Source: Lonicera japonica (Eukaryota; Streptophyta; Magnoliopsida; Dipsacales; Caprifoliaceae). From it: 64,000 bases of DNA. The notes under the pieces were generated by a model, which saw only the letters and a list, made by a program, of their open reading frames with translations, was not told where the DNA came from and searched no databases. A program made the position numbers and the translations under genes. Location: positions 2,666,001 to 2,730,000 of the forward strand of contig CM038468.1 in NCBI GenBank assembly GCA_021464415.1, in the 5' to 3' direction. Shown here in pieces: positions 34,157 through 47,718 of the stretch; position 1 is the first letter of the stretch; the number at the start of each line of letters is the position of its first letter.

Positions 34157-34708
34157 TTTATTAACAATTTACCCCCCTTAAAGTTTACCTGCTTAATTTT
34201 GGACTCTCGTTTATGAAATTCATTTTGCATAACGCCCCTCCTTAAAGTTTACTCCTATTTTCACTTTAGTCCGAAGCACCACTCACCATTAGGTTTTTGA
34301 ACGGAAAAGACCATATATGCGCTGCAAGTGAGTATTGAAGCGGGGTAAAATGGTCAAGCCACTATAATGCTCTCATATAAGTTTGTCTTAAGGCGAAATT
34401 AGGGCATAATTAACGTGTGGAGTTGGGAAACCAATAGGGAGAGAAAAAGTGAGTAAAATAAAGAATTTATGTCCCATTGAAGGCTCTAATTAGAGTAAAA
34501 TGAGTTGCGAATTAGAGCATTATAGTGACTTGACTGTTTTACCTATGTTATAGTGCCCACATGCATCTCACATGGTCTTTCTGTCCAAAAACTAAACGAT
34601 GTGTTGGGTTTTGAACTAAAGTGAAAACTGGAACAAACTTTAAGGACGGATATGGACGAAAGTGCAAATTAAAGTAGGTAAACTTTAAAGGAATAAATAA
34701 TTAATAAC
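34157..34708. mobile_element. Foldback MITE-like element with long inverted repeats
   Basis: The left part (TTAAAGTTTACCTGCTTAA, ATATATGCGCTGCAAG, CACTATAATGCTC) reappears inverted in the right part (GAGCATTATAGTG, GTAGGTAAACTTTAAAGG). The 0.55-kb piece is therefore a near-complete foldback. A fragment of its right end also begins repeat unit R2 (36606 onward). No coding capacity. Confidence 0.6.
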
Positions 34709-36605
34709 TCTTGTTTTTATACTATATTACCCTATTCATACATTTAACTCTAATAAAATATAATTAGTAAAAGATAATTAGTTGTGTATTGCTCGGAGAG
34801 CTAGGCTCCTTGTTCCCAGATTGTTCCATGGATCTTGTTTCCCGTGATTTAGTAATTTATTTTTGTCGCATTTTTGTAGCAACCTTCAAAAAAGGGTATT
34901 AAAAAAAATTGTGATTTAAATTGTTGCTCGCTTTATAAGACACTAGACATGCAGCGCACATGATGCGTGTGCATGTGTTATTAGTATTTACGCGCAAGTT
35001 TAGACGTAAATACATTGTCGACTCATCGGATTGATTGATAACGATAAGATTATGAATTTGAATCCCACCCCAAATACTTCAATGTTTTAATTTGTTCATA
35101 ACAATAACAATAACAATAATAATAACAATAAGAAGAAGAAGAAGAAGTATAATAATGAGGGCAAAATAAGGACACAACAAATCTGAAGATCGAGTAAACG
35201 AGACCAAGTATTCAGTCAAAGAGGCTGAATATTCTTGAAAATGCCAGTGACATTCCCGCAGTTACAACTTACAAAATTAAACTCTTACAAACTTGGAAGT
35301 ATAGTTCAAGCAATACAAGAATTTTACTTTCTTCATGCTATCCCCACTTCACATTAATCACATAAGACTAATTGAAAGACCCGGCTATTGATGTGATTTT
35401 GCAAACTAAGGAAATTTCCAAGAAAGTTACATCTTGTGATTTTGTCCATATATAATATATTCAAGATTTTATCCACATATAATCTATTCAAGTGGCACAA
35501 CTGCATTATTAGATCGAGACCTTTGGTAATTTCTTTCCGAAATTAAAATTTCATTAGAAATTAAGTGGTATGTTTTGTTTCGTATCTAAATGAAATGAAA
35601 TTAATGATTGCTGTATAAATATACATATGGAAGGTAGGAATATGTTTAGCATCATGCAAAAATATTTCTTGTTCGAAGAATTAGATTTAACGGGGAACCA
35701 AAAAAGCAATATAACAGCTCATGAAATCACTTTTCACATTTTCCAACCCCTATCAAAATTAGTTGTGAATTTTTAATTATGTTTCAATCTTGAAATCAAT
35801 TGTACCCTTAGAGAATGAATTGAAAAGGAAATAAATAGGATGTTAGGGGATCATATATGTGGAAATTTGTAGATAAAAATGTATACAATAAGGGGCAATG
35901 ATATTTAAATTGTTGAAGAATATATTAAAGATAAAAATAAATAAATTGTGTGGATGGGATTGCAATGTGTTTTAAAGATCAACATTATCTTTACCTTTGT
36001 TTCGACTAGTTCATAGAGATGGAAGCAAATATTGCAAAGAGTTTAATCATGTTTATAAATTAGCGCTATATTTTTTTAATAAACAATTTTTTTATGGAAA
36101 AAAAATTATAGTTATAAAATAGGCATTTCAAAAATATGATACAACTTCATTTCGCGATTGAAATTAGTGTATATATTTTTTATTTATTCTTTTGATAACA
36201 TTTTTTGTGCATTTTAAAACATCAACTTCTAAGTATACACGCAAATTAAAACTCCACTTTTATTTGCTTCAAAAGAAAAGCCCACTTTGATTTCCATGCT
36301 CTTTGTATAATTATATAATAATTTTTAATCTATATCTAGGCAATATATTAAAGTACGAATAACTTAAATGTCTTTTTCCCTTTCCCTTTTTGCATGGATT
36401 AATATGCCCTTGATTTCAAACACAAAATTTTAAGATTTTTACTAAATAAAACACTATGACCAATATTAGTATCAGTATTCGAAAAATTTAACTAAACGCT
36501 ACTTTATTTCGTTGTTCTAACATTATAAATTTATACTAATGTAAAAATTCTAAAACTTATTTGTTTATTTGTAATTATATTTAATATTTAAACCAAAAAC
36601 AAACT
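34652..36605. repeat. Upstream repeat unit R1 (about 2 kb)
   Basis: Directly followed by a second copy (R2) and, after it, a third (R3). Shared landmarks are the GGTAAACTTTAA start, a simple-repeat block (here AAC/AAT/AAG at about 35095-35147), a 'ccccacttcacattaatca' phrase (35344), 'atgtatacaataaggggcaa' (35880) and a run of AT-rich sequence. No gene. Confidence 0.85.
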
Positions 36606-37151
36606 TTATGTACGAAAATGCAAAAGGAGGTAAACTTTAAGGGAATAAATAATTAATAACTCTTTTTTATAATATATTACCCTATTCATATACATTTAAC
36701 ACTACTAAAACAATAATTAACAAAAGATGATTAGTAGTGTATATATTATGTTGTAAGAAATTTGTTTAACTTACACTAAGGAAAAAAAATATTACCATAA
36801 CTAAAAGCTAAGTTAGCTTTTAATTCTTGTTGCTCAAAGAGCTCGGCTACTTCTTCCCAGATTAGCTCGTGGATCTTATATCCCGTGATTTAGTAATTTA
36901 TTTTCATAGCCTCTTTGCAACGACCTTAAAAAACATGGTATTTCAAAAACATCTCGTGATTTAAATTAGCGCTCGCTTTATAAGACATTAGACATGCAAC
37001 GCACAAAATGCGTGTGCACGCATTATTAGTATTTACGCGCAAGTTTAAACATAAATACATTGCTGACTTAGTGGTTAAAATTGTGATTGTCGATAACGAT
37101 AAGATCATGAGTTTGAATCCCACCCCCAAATACTTTAGTATTTTTGTTCAA

Positions 37152-37219
<68 letters not shown>

Positions 37220-38600
37220 GGGACACCACAAATCCCAAGAGAGAAACGAGACCAAGTACTCAATCAAAGAGACTAGATATTCCATAAACTGTCGGTGTCG
37301 CAGTTAGGTGTCGCAGTTACAATTTACAAAGACTCTTAAAAACTTAGAAGTATAGTACAAGCAATACAATAATTCTATTTTCTTCATACTGTCCCCACTT
37401 CACATTAATCATGGAAGACTAACTAAAAGACTCAACTATTGATCGATGTGATTTTGCATAGTAAGGAAAATTCCAAGAAAGTTACACCTTTTGATTTTGT
37501 CCACATATAATATTATATCCAAGTGGCCCAACTGCATTAATTATTAGATCGAGACATGTGGAAATTTCTTTAGAAATTAAATGGTGTGTTTTGTTTCGTA
37601 TCTAAATGAGATGAAATTAACAATTGGTATATAAATATGCATATGAAAGAAATTGCTACTTTTTTGGGAGGTAGGAATAGCATCATGTAACTATTTATTA
37701 GTTATAGTATTTTGAATAATTGGATTTTGTGAGAAACCGAAGAAGTAATAAAACAACTCGTGAAATAACTTTTCACATTTTCCAACCCCCATCAAAATTA
37801 ATGGTGTTTTTCTAATCATATTCCAATCTTGAAATCAATTGTACCCTAAGAGAATAAATTAGAATGGAAATAAATATAAAGTTAGGGGATCGTATATGTG
37901 GAAATTTGCAAAAAAAAATGTATACAATAAGGGGCAATGATATTTAAATTGTTGAAGAATATATAAAAGATTAAAAAAAATTGTGGATGTAATTGCAGTG
38001 CCTTTTTAAATATCAACAGTGTCTTTACATGTGTTACAACTAGTTCATAGAGATGGAAGCAAACATTGAAAAGATTTGAATCATGTTTATAAATTAGCGC
38101 TCTATTTTTTTATAAACAGATATTTTAAAGAAAGAAATATTATAGTTGTAAAACATGCATTTCAAAAATACAATACAACTTCATTTCGCGATTGAAATTG
38201 GTGTATATATTTTATTTAGAGTTCTAAAAATATTTAAATCTTTACATGCAATAGTTTTAATATTTCGATATACTATTTTATTAGTATTAGTATTTTTAAC
38301 AAATTTAAATTATAATTTATTTGGTTAAAATACTATGACATGCTATACTTTTGTATTAGTATTTGAATATCAAACACTTTTAAACTCTATTATCTTTGAT
38401 TACTTTTAACATTATAAATTATATATGTTAATTTAAAAAATCTAAAACTTATTTTTTTTATTTGTAATTATGTTTAAATAAATAAAAATTGCATGTATTG
38501 TTACTATTGTAGCTATAGTTTGGTAAAAGATTCATGTCATACATCATTAGGCGTAAGTGAACTTTTTTTTTCTTTGTAATTATGTTTAATGTTTAAACCA
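36606..38600. repeat. Upstream repeat unit R2
   Basis: Tandem copy of R1, carrying the expanded AAT microsatellite in place of the mixed block of R1. It extends past the end of R1 with a segment (38210-38545) that recurs in R3 at 42085-42420. Confidence 0.85.
37152..37219. repeat. (AAT)n microsatellite
   Basis: About 22 uninterrupted AAT triplets. In one frame this reads as a run of Asn codons, but it is not part of a gene. R1 has an interrupted version (about 35100-35125) and R3 only about three repeats, so this is a length-variable locus. Confidence 0.97.
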
Positions 38601-38990
38601 AAAAATGTAATGTATTAACTGTGTTCGGTAAAACATTCATGAGTTTGAATCCCACCCCCAAATACTTTAGTATTTTGTTCAAAATAATAATAATAAGTGC
38701 AAAATTGGGACACGACAAATCACAAGAGGGAAACGAGACCAAGTACTCAATCAAAGAGACTAAATATTCGGTGTCATAGTTACAACTTACAAAGACTCTT
38801 AAAAACTTGGAAATATAGTACAAGCAATACAATAATTCTACTTTCTTCATGCTATCCCCACTTCACATTAATCACGGAAGACTAATTAAAAGACTCAACT
38901 ATTGATGTGATTTTGCATAGTAAGGAATATTCCAAGAAAGTTACACCTTGTGATTTTATCCACATATAATCTATTCAAGTGGCACAATTG

Positions 38991-40698
38991 TGATAAACGC
39001 ATAATATTGTCATGTATAAGCTCTTTCCAGGAGTCGCTTGACGCGTTTGTTGCATTAATTCTGCCTAATTATCCGCTTATCTTGAGATTAGTGTCTTAGC
39101 GAGTTTTGTTTCTAATATCGTCCCGCTAGGTGTGCTTTTGTGGTGTTTCTATGTGTTTATAGGCATATGATGCAATGGCCTTCGAGGAATTGATCAAGTG
39201 CTAGCGAAAAGCTACAAAAATGCTGAATTGGAGATTTTGCAGAAGCATGATCGATCATGGGATTCCATGATCGATCATGGTACAATTATCTTCAGGCAGA
39301 ACACTCCATGATCGATCATGGGGTGGCCATGATCGATCATGATACCCCCATGATCGATCATGCTTCCTACCAGCTTCAATCATGGGTCTGGCGGGGACAT
39401 CCACCAACTCCCTACTTTTAGCCTTTTTTGGGGGATTTTTGTCTAGAGATATTTTCCCTTGTTTATTTTATTAGTTTTTGTACTTCTTTGGCTAGTTTTT
39501 AGTCCAAGGAAAGGGGGAGATATTATTATCTAGTTTTACACACTTGCAAGTTCTAGAGAGAAGGGAGAGCTAAAGTGTGTTGTTCTTCATTTTCCCTTGT
39601 AAGTGTTTTGATTTGTAAGAATGATTTCTTCATCTATAATATTTGTTCTTGCATCTATTATGGAGTAGTCTATTACTAAGGTTACGGAGGTTGATTGCGA
39701 TATGATTTTTGGTGATTAATGGCTCAATCCATGTTTAAAGTTTGATAAATATTTGTGAATCCTCTTCTTTTTCATCATATCTTCCATTATTTCAAGCTTT
39801 GTAGGTATTTTCATATTAAGTTAAGACTTTATATGCCTTGTATATTTAGTTCTTGGTTGTTAATGAACATACAACATATTTATATGGTTCTAGAAAGCTT
39901 GTACTCTCTTTCCCCCATCCATGGAGTTTTTCCCTCTTCATAGAAATTATGAATAGTTCTTAAAACTCCACAGATGGATTATAAATTTGTTTAGCTTATC
40001 TTTGATTCATTTATTGATATATTGAGTGCTTCTTACACTTTATGTGATACTTAGACTCTTTATTTTCTACCATATGTGATAAATGATGAGTTGACTAATT
40101 TATCCCATAAACTTCATTCCGTTTCATTATTAGGATTCACTTTCTAATTTTCATTCTTTAAACCATGAGATTTCATACACTTGCTTTATGTTTAATCTTT
40201 TTATGATGAGTTTGTCATATCTATCTCGGATTAGCTTCATCGGGAATGGGTTGCCTTGCTTCACACCCGTAGCTAAGAGGTAGGAATGATAACCTCGTCT
40301 TTGGTGGAATGTTGTTTGTCTCTCTCTTGATATAGCTTCAATCCGGGAATGAGGCGCCTTGCGTCGCACCCTTTGCTATTGAGAGATACACCAACATTCC
40401 CCTTATCTTGAGAAACCTTGTGTTGAAATCTTTGTATGAGCTATCGATCACCGTCTCTTAAATTGCAACTAACCTCCAACTACCTTAGTGCTTTCTTATT
40501 AATTTTCACAACCGTTTTACATTTACGTCGTTCTACAACAAAATCAACTCACAGAAACCAGAAAACCATTTAATCCGTAATCCATTTCATTCCTTTTCAC
40601 TTATCCCTGTGGTTCGACACTCGGACTTCCGAGACTATATTACAACTTGACGTGCCTGCACTTGGGCTCTATCGCAACGCGCTTTTCAAGCGGCGTCA
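38991..40698 (+). mobile_element. Solo LTR of a Ty3/Gypsy-type element, 1708 bp
   Basis: Begins TGATAAACGC and ends GGCGTCA, with a perfect 5-bp target duplication AATTG (38986-38990 and 40699-40703). R1 (35493 region) and R2 supply the empty site. The phrase CCCTGTGGTTCGACACTCGG near the end is typical of Gypsy (Athila/Tat group) LTRs. No primer site or coding region is present, so it is a recombined solo LTR. The group assignment is from memory. Confidence 0.88.
39246..39362. repeat. Five phased 14-bp palindromes
   Basis: The perfect palindrome CATGATCGATCATG occurs at 39246, 39266, 39307, 39328 and 39349. Start-to-start spacings are 20, 41, 21 and 21 bp, close to multiples of two helical turns. 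The flanks mostly extend it to CCATGATCGATCATGG. It lies in the first fifth of the solo LTR, where regulatory U3 sequence is expected. Confidence 0.95.
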
Positions 40699-42420
40699 AA
40701 TTGCATTATTAGATCGAGACTTGTAGAAATTTCTTTTGGAGATTATAATTTCTTTGCAAAATAAATGGTGTGTTTTGTTTCATATCTAAATGAGATGAAA
40801 TTAACAATTGCTGTATAAATATGCATATGAAAGAAATTGCTACTTTTTAGAGAGGTAGGAATAGCATCATATATGTAAATATTTATTAGTTACAGTATTT
40901 CAAATAATTGGATTTTATGGGAAACCGAAGAAGTAATAGAACAACTCATTAAATCACTTTTCACATTTTCCAACCCCCATCAAAATTAGTGGTGTTTTTC
41001 TAATCATATTCCAATCTTGAAATCAATTGTACCCTTAGAGAATAAATTAAAATGGAAATAAATAGAAAGTTAGGGGATCATATATGTTGAAATTTGCAAA
41101 TAAAAATGTATACAATAAGGGGCAATGCTATTTAAATTATTGAAGAATATATAAAAGATTAAAAAAAAAATTGTGTGGATGGGATTGTATTGCGTTTTTA
41201 AATATCAACATTGTCTTTACCTGTGTTACGACTAGTTCATAGAGATGGAAGTAAATAATGAAAAGATTTGAATCATGTTTATAAATTAGCGCTCTATCTT
41301 TTTATAAACATATATTTTATGGAAAGAAATATTATAGTTGTAAAACATGAATTTCAAAAATACGATACAACTTCATTTTGCGATTGAAATTGGTGTATAT
41401 ATATTTTTTCTTTATTCTTTTAACAACATTTTGTGTGCATTTTTAAACATCTACTTCTAAGTATACACAAAAATTAAAACTCCACTTTTATTTGCTTCAA
41501 AAGAAAAGCATATTTTGATTTCCACACTCTTTGTATAATTTTACATTAATTTATAATCTAGCGATATATAAAAGTATGAATAATTTAAGTGTTTTTCCCT
41601 TTTTTGTATGGACTAATATGCCCTTAGTTTTAAACATGCAATTTATGTTTTGTACTAAATAAAACACTATCACCAATATTAGTATTAGTATTCGAAACAC
41701 ATTTAATTAAGCATTACTTTATTTGATTGTTCTAACATTATAAATTTGTATTAATCTAAAAATTCTAAAACTTATTTGTTTATTTGTAATTATATTTAAT
41801 ATTTAAACCAAAAAATTGAATATATTCCAGTTTATAGATTGTTTAGGAATCTATAATTAGTTGCAAATCATGTTTTGAAGAGCTGTTCGTGTTAAGCAAT
41901 CTTTTAAATTAATATATTAACAAATGCCTTCTTACAAATTATTTATAGGGCTTGGATTTACCCACGGACCTAAAGGGCACGGTAATTTTTTATTTTTGAC
42001 TTTTTTTTTCCTTCACTACCTGCACAATTTCTCTTATTTATTACCCATCGGATGTATATTAAGATATTCAAATTCTATATATCTTGTATTTAGAATTCTA
42101 GAAATATTTAAAGCTTTACATGGAATAGTTTTAATATTTCAATATAATTTTTTTTGTTAGTATTAGTATGTTAAACAAATTTAAATTATACTTTATTTGG
42201 TTAAAACACTACAACTCCCTATAATTTTGTATTAGTATTTGAATATCAAACACATTTAAACTCTATTTTTTTTATTACTTTTAACGTTATAAATTATATA
42301 TGTTTATTTAAAAATTCTAAAATTTATTTGTTTATTTGTAATTATGTTTAAATAAAAAAAATGTACTTATTGTTACTATTGTAGCTATAGTTTGGTAAAA
42401 AATTCATGTCATACTTTGGG

Positions 42421-43410
42421 CCAAGCCTTCTAGCAACAGAACTCAACCATCCATTGGGCCCATGATTCAGCTAAAGCCCTAAAGGAGATCTAGAGAAGGA
42501 ATTACATAAAGAAGGCAAAGCAACAATCATCAATTACACAGTTGTTGTCTTTCTTGGAGTTGCCGAGCACTATTTCTTCTTATCTTTAGATTATTTTTTT
42601 CTTTTACTTAGTTGGATTAAATTAAAGACTTTAAAAATTTTAAAATTTAATTTTATTCTTTGATCAATTATATGCCAAGTAAGTTTTATTTTTATTTTAT
42701 TTTTTACTATTTTATTTTTTGTGTGTTTGAGTAGATTTGTGATAGGGTTACGACAAATATATTTAATTTATTCAACTGTACGTGTTCATGCCAATTGACT
42801 CTACCAATTCAATACTTTCATGTTAAAATAATTCTTTTTATTTGATGCATATTTTAACTGAGAAAAATAAAGTTGAGTTCTCATTATGATTTGTTGAGAG
42901 CACATATACCGTATATTTTGATGGGTATAGTAAGTGTTTTGAACTTATGTATAAGTTTAGTTGTAGAAGAATTATAATTAGATTTTATTAATTAATTCGA
43001 TTTTATTGATGTTATGTTCACCAATAATAAAGTTGAGAAACAAAATTATTGCGAGATAAGAATATAATTTATGCATATGAATACTTAGGATGATAATATT
43101 AAATATATTAGTCTAAAACCCTAGTAATTTGTTATTTGATATTTTTTTTAATTTAATTCACCCTCAATCCAGATTACTCAGTTATATTATGAATTAATTA
43201 AAATTAGTGAGTTGTGAACAAGACTAGTTCCATCCGTCCAAGTTCATTGGGTTTGACTTTGATAGGTTTATATTTTTAGTTGGTTTGATTCTGAGACCAC
43301 AAGTATTTTTTCAGCTGTAATCGTTTGAGTTGAATTGAAAATTTAAAAATGCTACAATCAACGGAGGCTCACCATATCAAATGCATCGCATATAATTCAG
43401 GATGTAAGGT
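42421..43410. other. Intergenic sequence, no gene seen
   Basis: AT-rich. A slightly less AT-rich block at 42415-42560 ('gggccaagcc' to 'gttgtctttcttgg') looks like transposon or leader sequence, but I cannot assign it. Confidence 0.6.
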
Positions 43411-43416
43411 AAGTTA

Positions 43417-43729
43417 GGGTCCGTTCGGTAGTGTTTTTAAGACCTGTTTTGGTTTTTTGAGTTCAAAAACAGATAAAAAATGCGTTCGGTGGGATATTGA
43501 CAAAAACACGAAAAACGTTTTCGAAAAACGAATTCAAGTTTAAAGCATAAAACGCAAAAACGCCAAAATGACGTTTTCACCATTTTCAGTCTTGCAATCT
43601 TCATTTTCACTGTTTTCGTTCTCGGAAAATGTTTTCACTATTTTAGTTTTCGGAAAATTCATTTTCTCATTTTTATTTTCTGAAAACATTCTCGAAAAAC
43701 ATTCTCCGAAAACGTTACCGAACAGGCCC
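43417..43729. mobile_element. Tourist-like (PIF/Harbinger) MITE, 313 bp
   Basis: Ends GGGTCCGTTCGGTAGTG and, inverted, GGGCCTGTTCGGTAACG. TTA flanks both sides (43414-43416 and 43730-43732). The interior is rich in GAAAACG/CGTTTTC inverted motifs. No coding capacity. Confidence 0.75.
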
Positions 43730-43732
43730 TTA

Positions 43733-45200
43733 GTTATGTTTGATTTAGAATATAGGCAGTGTTTGAGCGTTACAGTTAAAAGTAAAAGTTTTTTTAGTCA
43801 AATTTGATTTTAAGTATTTTATCGAATTTTGCCGAAATTCGAAAATCCCGCTGCCAGAAATAACTAAGGAAACTTATTTTTTAAAAAAAGTGTAACATGT
43901 TCCAAAAGTTATCTTTAAAATTAGATTCGAATAAGAATACAAGCGGATTTAATACAACAAAATAAAAGTATAAAGTAATTTTTTATAAAATAAATAAATA
44001 AGGAAAAATCAAGGTGCTTTTCTTCTAAACCCACGTGCCACTTCTCTTTAATAATTTTGGTGCCATTTAATTTAGACTACTAATGGGCCAAGCCCAATAA
44101 AAATGAATAGCCATCGTGAGTTTAAAAAATAAAAGGAGGTAGCATGTTTTTAAGGGTGCGCGGATACAACTTAGTAATAATTGGACCGGTCCAACACAAA
44201 ATTGACTCAAGAATTTGATTTTCAAATTTTGGACAGTAACTACTTTTTGGTACTGGACCGGTCCGGTACATACTTTTTATCGTAAAAATTTATTTTAAAA
44301 TATTTTAAGTCAATTTTAAAAAAGATTTTGACTCAATATTTTTCTATAAATATAACATATTAGTTTGAGACAAAAACACATAATTTTAGAGAATTTTTTT
44401 ATGCAAAAAATAGTCAAGTGTTAGAATCAATTTTTAAGAGTTTTGAGACAACACCTAAATTTTGTTTACATGCCATAAGAAATCCTAGTGTTCTTCCAAT
44501 CTAAGAATTAGGTTTAAAAACTTCATAGTCATGTAGAAGTGTTTTCGGTTGCGAATGAAAATGGGGTAAGCGAAATAGCTAACTTAGGATAAGAGAGATC
44601 ACAAATAGGAGTACGTAGATAATTGCGACGGGTAAGCCGAAAAGTAGATAAGGCAGAGAAAAAAAGAGGAAAAGAGAAAGAGAGAAAAGGAGACAGAACG
44701 TACAGATTCCTTACCAGAGGATTAGAAAATTATAGACTCTTGCCTCTCATAAGGAGGAATATTGTATATACCCTTTATCAATTTTGATCATTAGCTAATT
44801 TTGCACTTAATTTCAATAAAATTCATAAATAAATAAATAAAATTTAATCTTAGTGATATATAACATAAATATTTTACCGAGTTACAACAATAATATATTT
44901 TATTTTTTTAAAATATTAAATATAATTATAAATAAGCAAATAAATTTTAGAATATATGAATTAAAAAGTGAATTGATTTTTCCAAATAGAGCTCTTTTCC
45001 CGGCAGTGGACCCCATACTTGACACCTTTTCACAAAAAAAGAAGAAGCTAGTAAGCTAAAAATAACGCAATTTAGACTGGAGTTTGTCTCTCATGGTGGT
45101 TTCTCTTTATTCTCTCTCTCTTCCCGACTCTTTGGTTCATCTTTCTCTCTCAAGGAGTTGTCAGAAGATAAAATTGCATTATAGTAATTTAAGAAAGTGA
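43733..45200. other. Intergenic sequence, no gene seen
   Basis: AT-rich. A GGACCGGTCC palindromic phrase occurs twice (around 44184 and 44264) and a purine-rich tract at 44650-44700. A pyrimidine-rich stretch at 45090-45150 could be a leader or LTR piece. None is enough for a feature call. Confidence 0.6.
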
Positions 45201-45209
45201 ACCCCCCTT

Positions 45210-46091
45210 ATTATAAAGCTGGTACGATCAAACAGAATCAAACTACAATAGTAGTAAAGAATACGAAAAACAAATTTAAACTGAGTTTAGTGTATCACAC
45301 GATTTCTTTAAAACAGTTACGCCGCTTGCCGGATGTGCTTACAACATCTATTTCCTAGGATGAAACGGAGTTTAGAGTAACTACCAAAAGGTGTTACTCA
45401 CTGCGAACTAAACACTGTGCGAACAATATCACTAAGAAGAGGATGAAGAGTACTGTGTATGACTCGAGTATGCTAAGTACCTATATTTCTATCTCGAATT
45501 GTGTTTTTGCTAGAAGAAAAGATAGCTATTTATACATAGGTGAGGGAGTGGTGTATTAAACATGCCAATTTAGCCAAAACCGTTTTTGGTTAACTGTGTG
45601 AGCCCTAATTCAAACGTTTCTGTTCCGGGTGCAAAACATGACCTTGCGTAGTTGGCCGTTTTCGGAGCGGCAATCATTTCCGACATTCATGTCCGCACAC
45701 AAGCCAAGCCTGTGTGCTAAGTCTATGTCAAGCTAAATTCAGTCCGTGATTTGCACACCCCCTGCGCCTGGGTGCGCGAGAGAGAGCCTTGTTTTTCTTA
45801 GAAGCTTATGAGCTCATGAAAAGTAACCCTTTATAAACTCATAGTTTTTCCCACAAAATTTCAATGTGGGACTAATACTTTTCATTCTATTTTTTCATCT
45901 AAAGTAGCCCACTTTAAGTGACAATTTCTCATTCACCTCATATCCGTTTTGAACAAACTAAAATATGATTGATGTACTCATAGAGGAAAACACGAATCTA
46001 TAATTTTCTTTCACAATCGAGTGTGAAGCCCCGTTTAAAATTACGTTCAAAAGGGCCCAAAACATTACTTTAATACCCATTTTTTCCAACA
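45210..46091 (-). mobile_element. Probable LTR of a retrotransposon (minus strand), boundaries uncertain
   Basis: On the minus strand a purine tract (46092-46116, GGGAGGGGGGGAGGAGGGGG-like) is followed directly by TGTTGGAAAAAATGGG, the layout of PPT plus LTR. Further in are 'tcccacattg' and TATAAAGGGTTAC phrases and a GC-richer block (45640-45790), a familiar LTR pattern. The other end is not clear. CCCCC occurs at both edges (45203-45208 and 46092-46096) and might be a target duplication, but the left terminus lacks the expected TG. Confidence 0.45.
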
Positions 46092-46116
46092 CCCCCTCCT
46101 CCCCCCCTCCCTTTCA

Positions 46117-47718
46117 CTCTCACTTTCTCTTCCCTCTTTACCCGCATCCATTTGAAATTAAATATTAATCTGAGCTTTGTTAATTTCGTGCAGTTAGGCC
46201 AATGGACACTCCTATGAGTCTGGTTTTGGAGAAGACATTAATCGGAAAATATGACTTTGATTTATATATTATTTTATAAAGAATAATTTCTCAAAAATTA
46301 TTTAAAAATAATAATTCAATAGGTGAAGTATTTAGAACACCATTTATAGAAAAAAATAAAAGTAAATAAAGTTGGCCTTTGAGAGTTGTGAAAAAATCGC
46401 TATCCTAAAGACGTCATTGCCTCCTTACGTATAGTTGTTAATGGTCAATAAGGCCTCTAAGATAAAACTCATATGAGTTATAGCTTTGTCTCATCCGCTC
46501 CATGTGCACGTCCACAAGAAGAATAGAAGTCGGGGCAAACTAATCGAATCACATTACCCAAACTCAAAAAAATTATATATACATACAAAATATTTGTATA
46601 TAGGAAAGATACAATAGAGATGAATAATTTTATAGACTATAAAAATTAGCTACGTTGTCTAGGTTGAAAATCATTAAGCATGGGATTTGCTCTCCTTTTG
46701 AGTAGCTAGTTATTGAATTCTCTGATTCATTTGTTTTGTGTACCCAGGGCTTATACCACCATATATACTTCATGCATGAGCCTTTCTGATTTTTTCAGCT
46801 TTTTTTTTTGTGATAACATTGTAATTAATAATGTTAATTAATACGAATCCCATAATTCTGTGGCCATTTTATAATATCTACTATTCTATAAATAGAGCCG
46901 CTAATTAAGACGAGATTAATTAGATTTGATTTTGGAAGTTATTTAATATTTACAGTAAAAATCCCTCCTTCGTGACCTTGGCTTTCATATGTTTCTTTAC
47001 CTCTAATCATTTCAATGCCCCAAATCAAATTTGAGAGAAAGATGAACTCAAGAGAGGGAGAGAAGTGGAGAACTGAGCGAGAGAAGCTCCAATTTAAATT
47101 GTGTTATATATATATTTAGTTTAGTAGTTTTTTTATTGGTCAAAAGTTGTCAAGTGTGGGGCCCACTGCTCGAAAAAGCTCCCAATTCTCATAAACTAAT
47201 TCCCACCTGATATGAGATGCTATGATATAAATTAGTATAAATTTTTAGCGTTAAAATAATAAAATAGAGTAGAGTTTAAAATACGTATTTTTTTGGTGAG
47301 CCTTTAAACGAAATACAAATTTATGTTAATTTTATTATAATTTTAATAAGATTTATCAGAGACGTACGTTTAAATATGATTGAGGGGGTACAAAAATCAA
47401 ATACTTTAAATTTCTACTGTCATATGACAAAATAGACGATTCATTTATAAAAAGATTACATCATTACCTTAAGAATTATAATTATGTGGTTTTAAATTCA
47501 AGAAATTGAGTAATATTAATACAACTCAAAAGTAACTTTCAACCAATCAAGTTTAAATTTATTTAAGTTATAACTTTTGATAAATTTTTTTTTTCGAGAA
47601 GTTTCAAATTAAAATTCTATTTTTTTTTGTACATAATTAATTAACCAACAATGAAAAATGTAGAAGTTAAATGTACACTTAATTTGAGACAAATGAAATA
47701 ATATATTTAGTTTATAGT
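46117..47718. other. Intergenic sequence, no gene seen
   Basis: AT-rich. It may include remnants of the element to the left. No domain, RNA gene or clear repeat recognised. Confidence 0.6.

Larger units (their letters stand above)
38636..42420. repeat. Upstream repeat unit R3, interrupted by a solo LTR
   Basis: Starts at the 'catgagtttgaatcccaccc' phrase shared with R2 (37107) and continues to 42420. The unit is split at 38990 by a 1.7-kb solo LTR. The two halves rejoin perfectly in register with R1 and R2 when the LTR and its duplication are removed. Confidence 0.83.

Noticed and set aside
37008..37307. 99-codon poly-Asn protein
   Set aside because: Produced by the AAT microsatellite; non-coding repeat unit.
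39246..39362. CRISPR-like array
   Set aside because: Repeats are 14-bp palindromes about 20 bp apart inside a plant LTR, with no proper spacers and no cas genes.
45203..45208. CCCCC as a firm target duplication of the LTR-like block
   Set aside because: A homopolymer match is weak, and the adjoining terminus lacks TG, so the boundary is left open.
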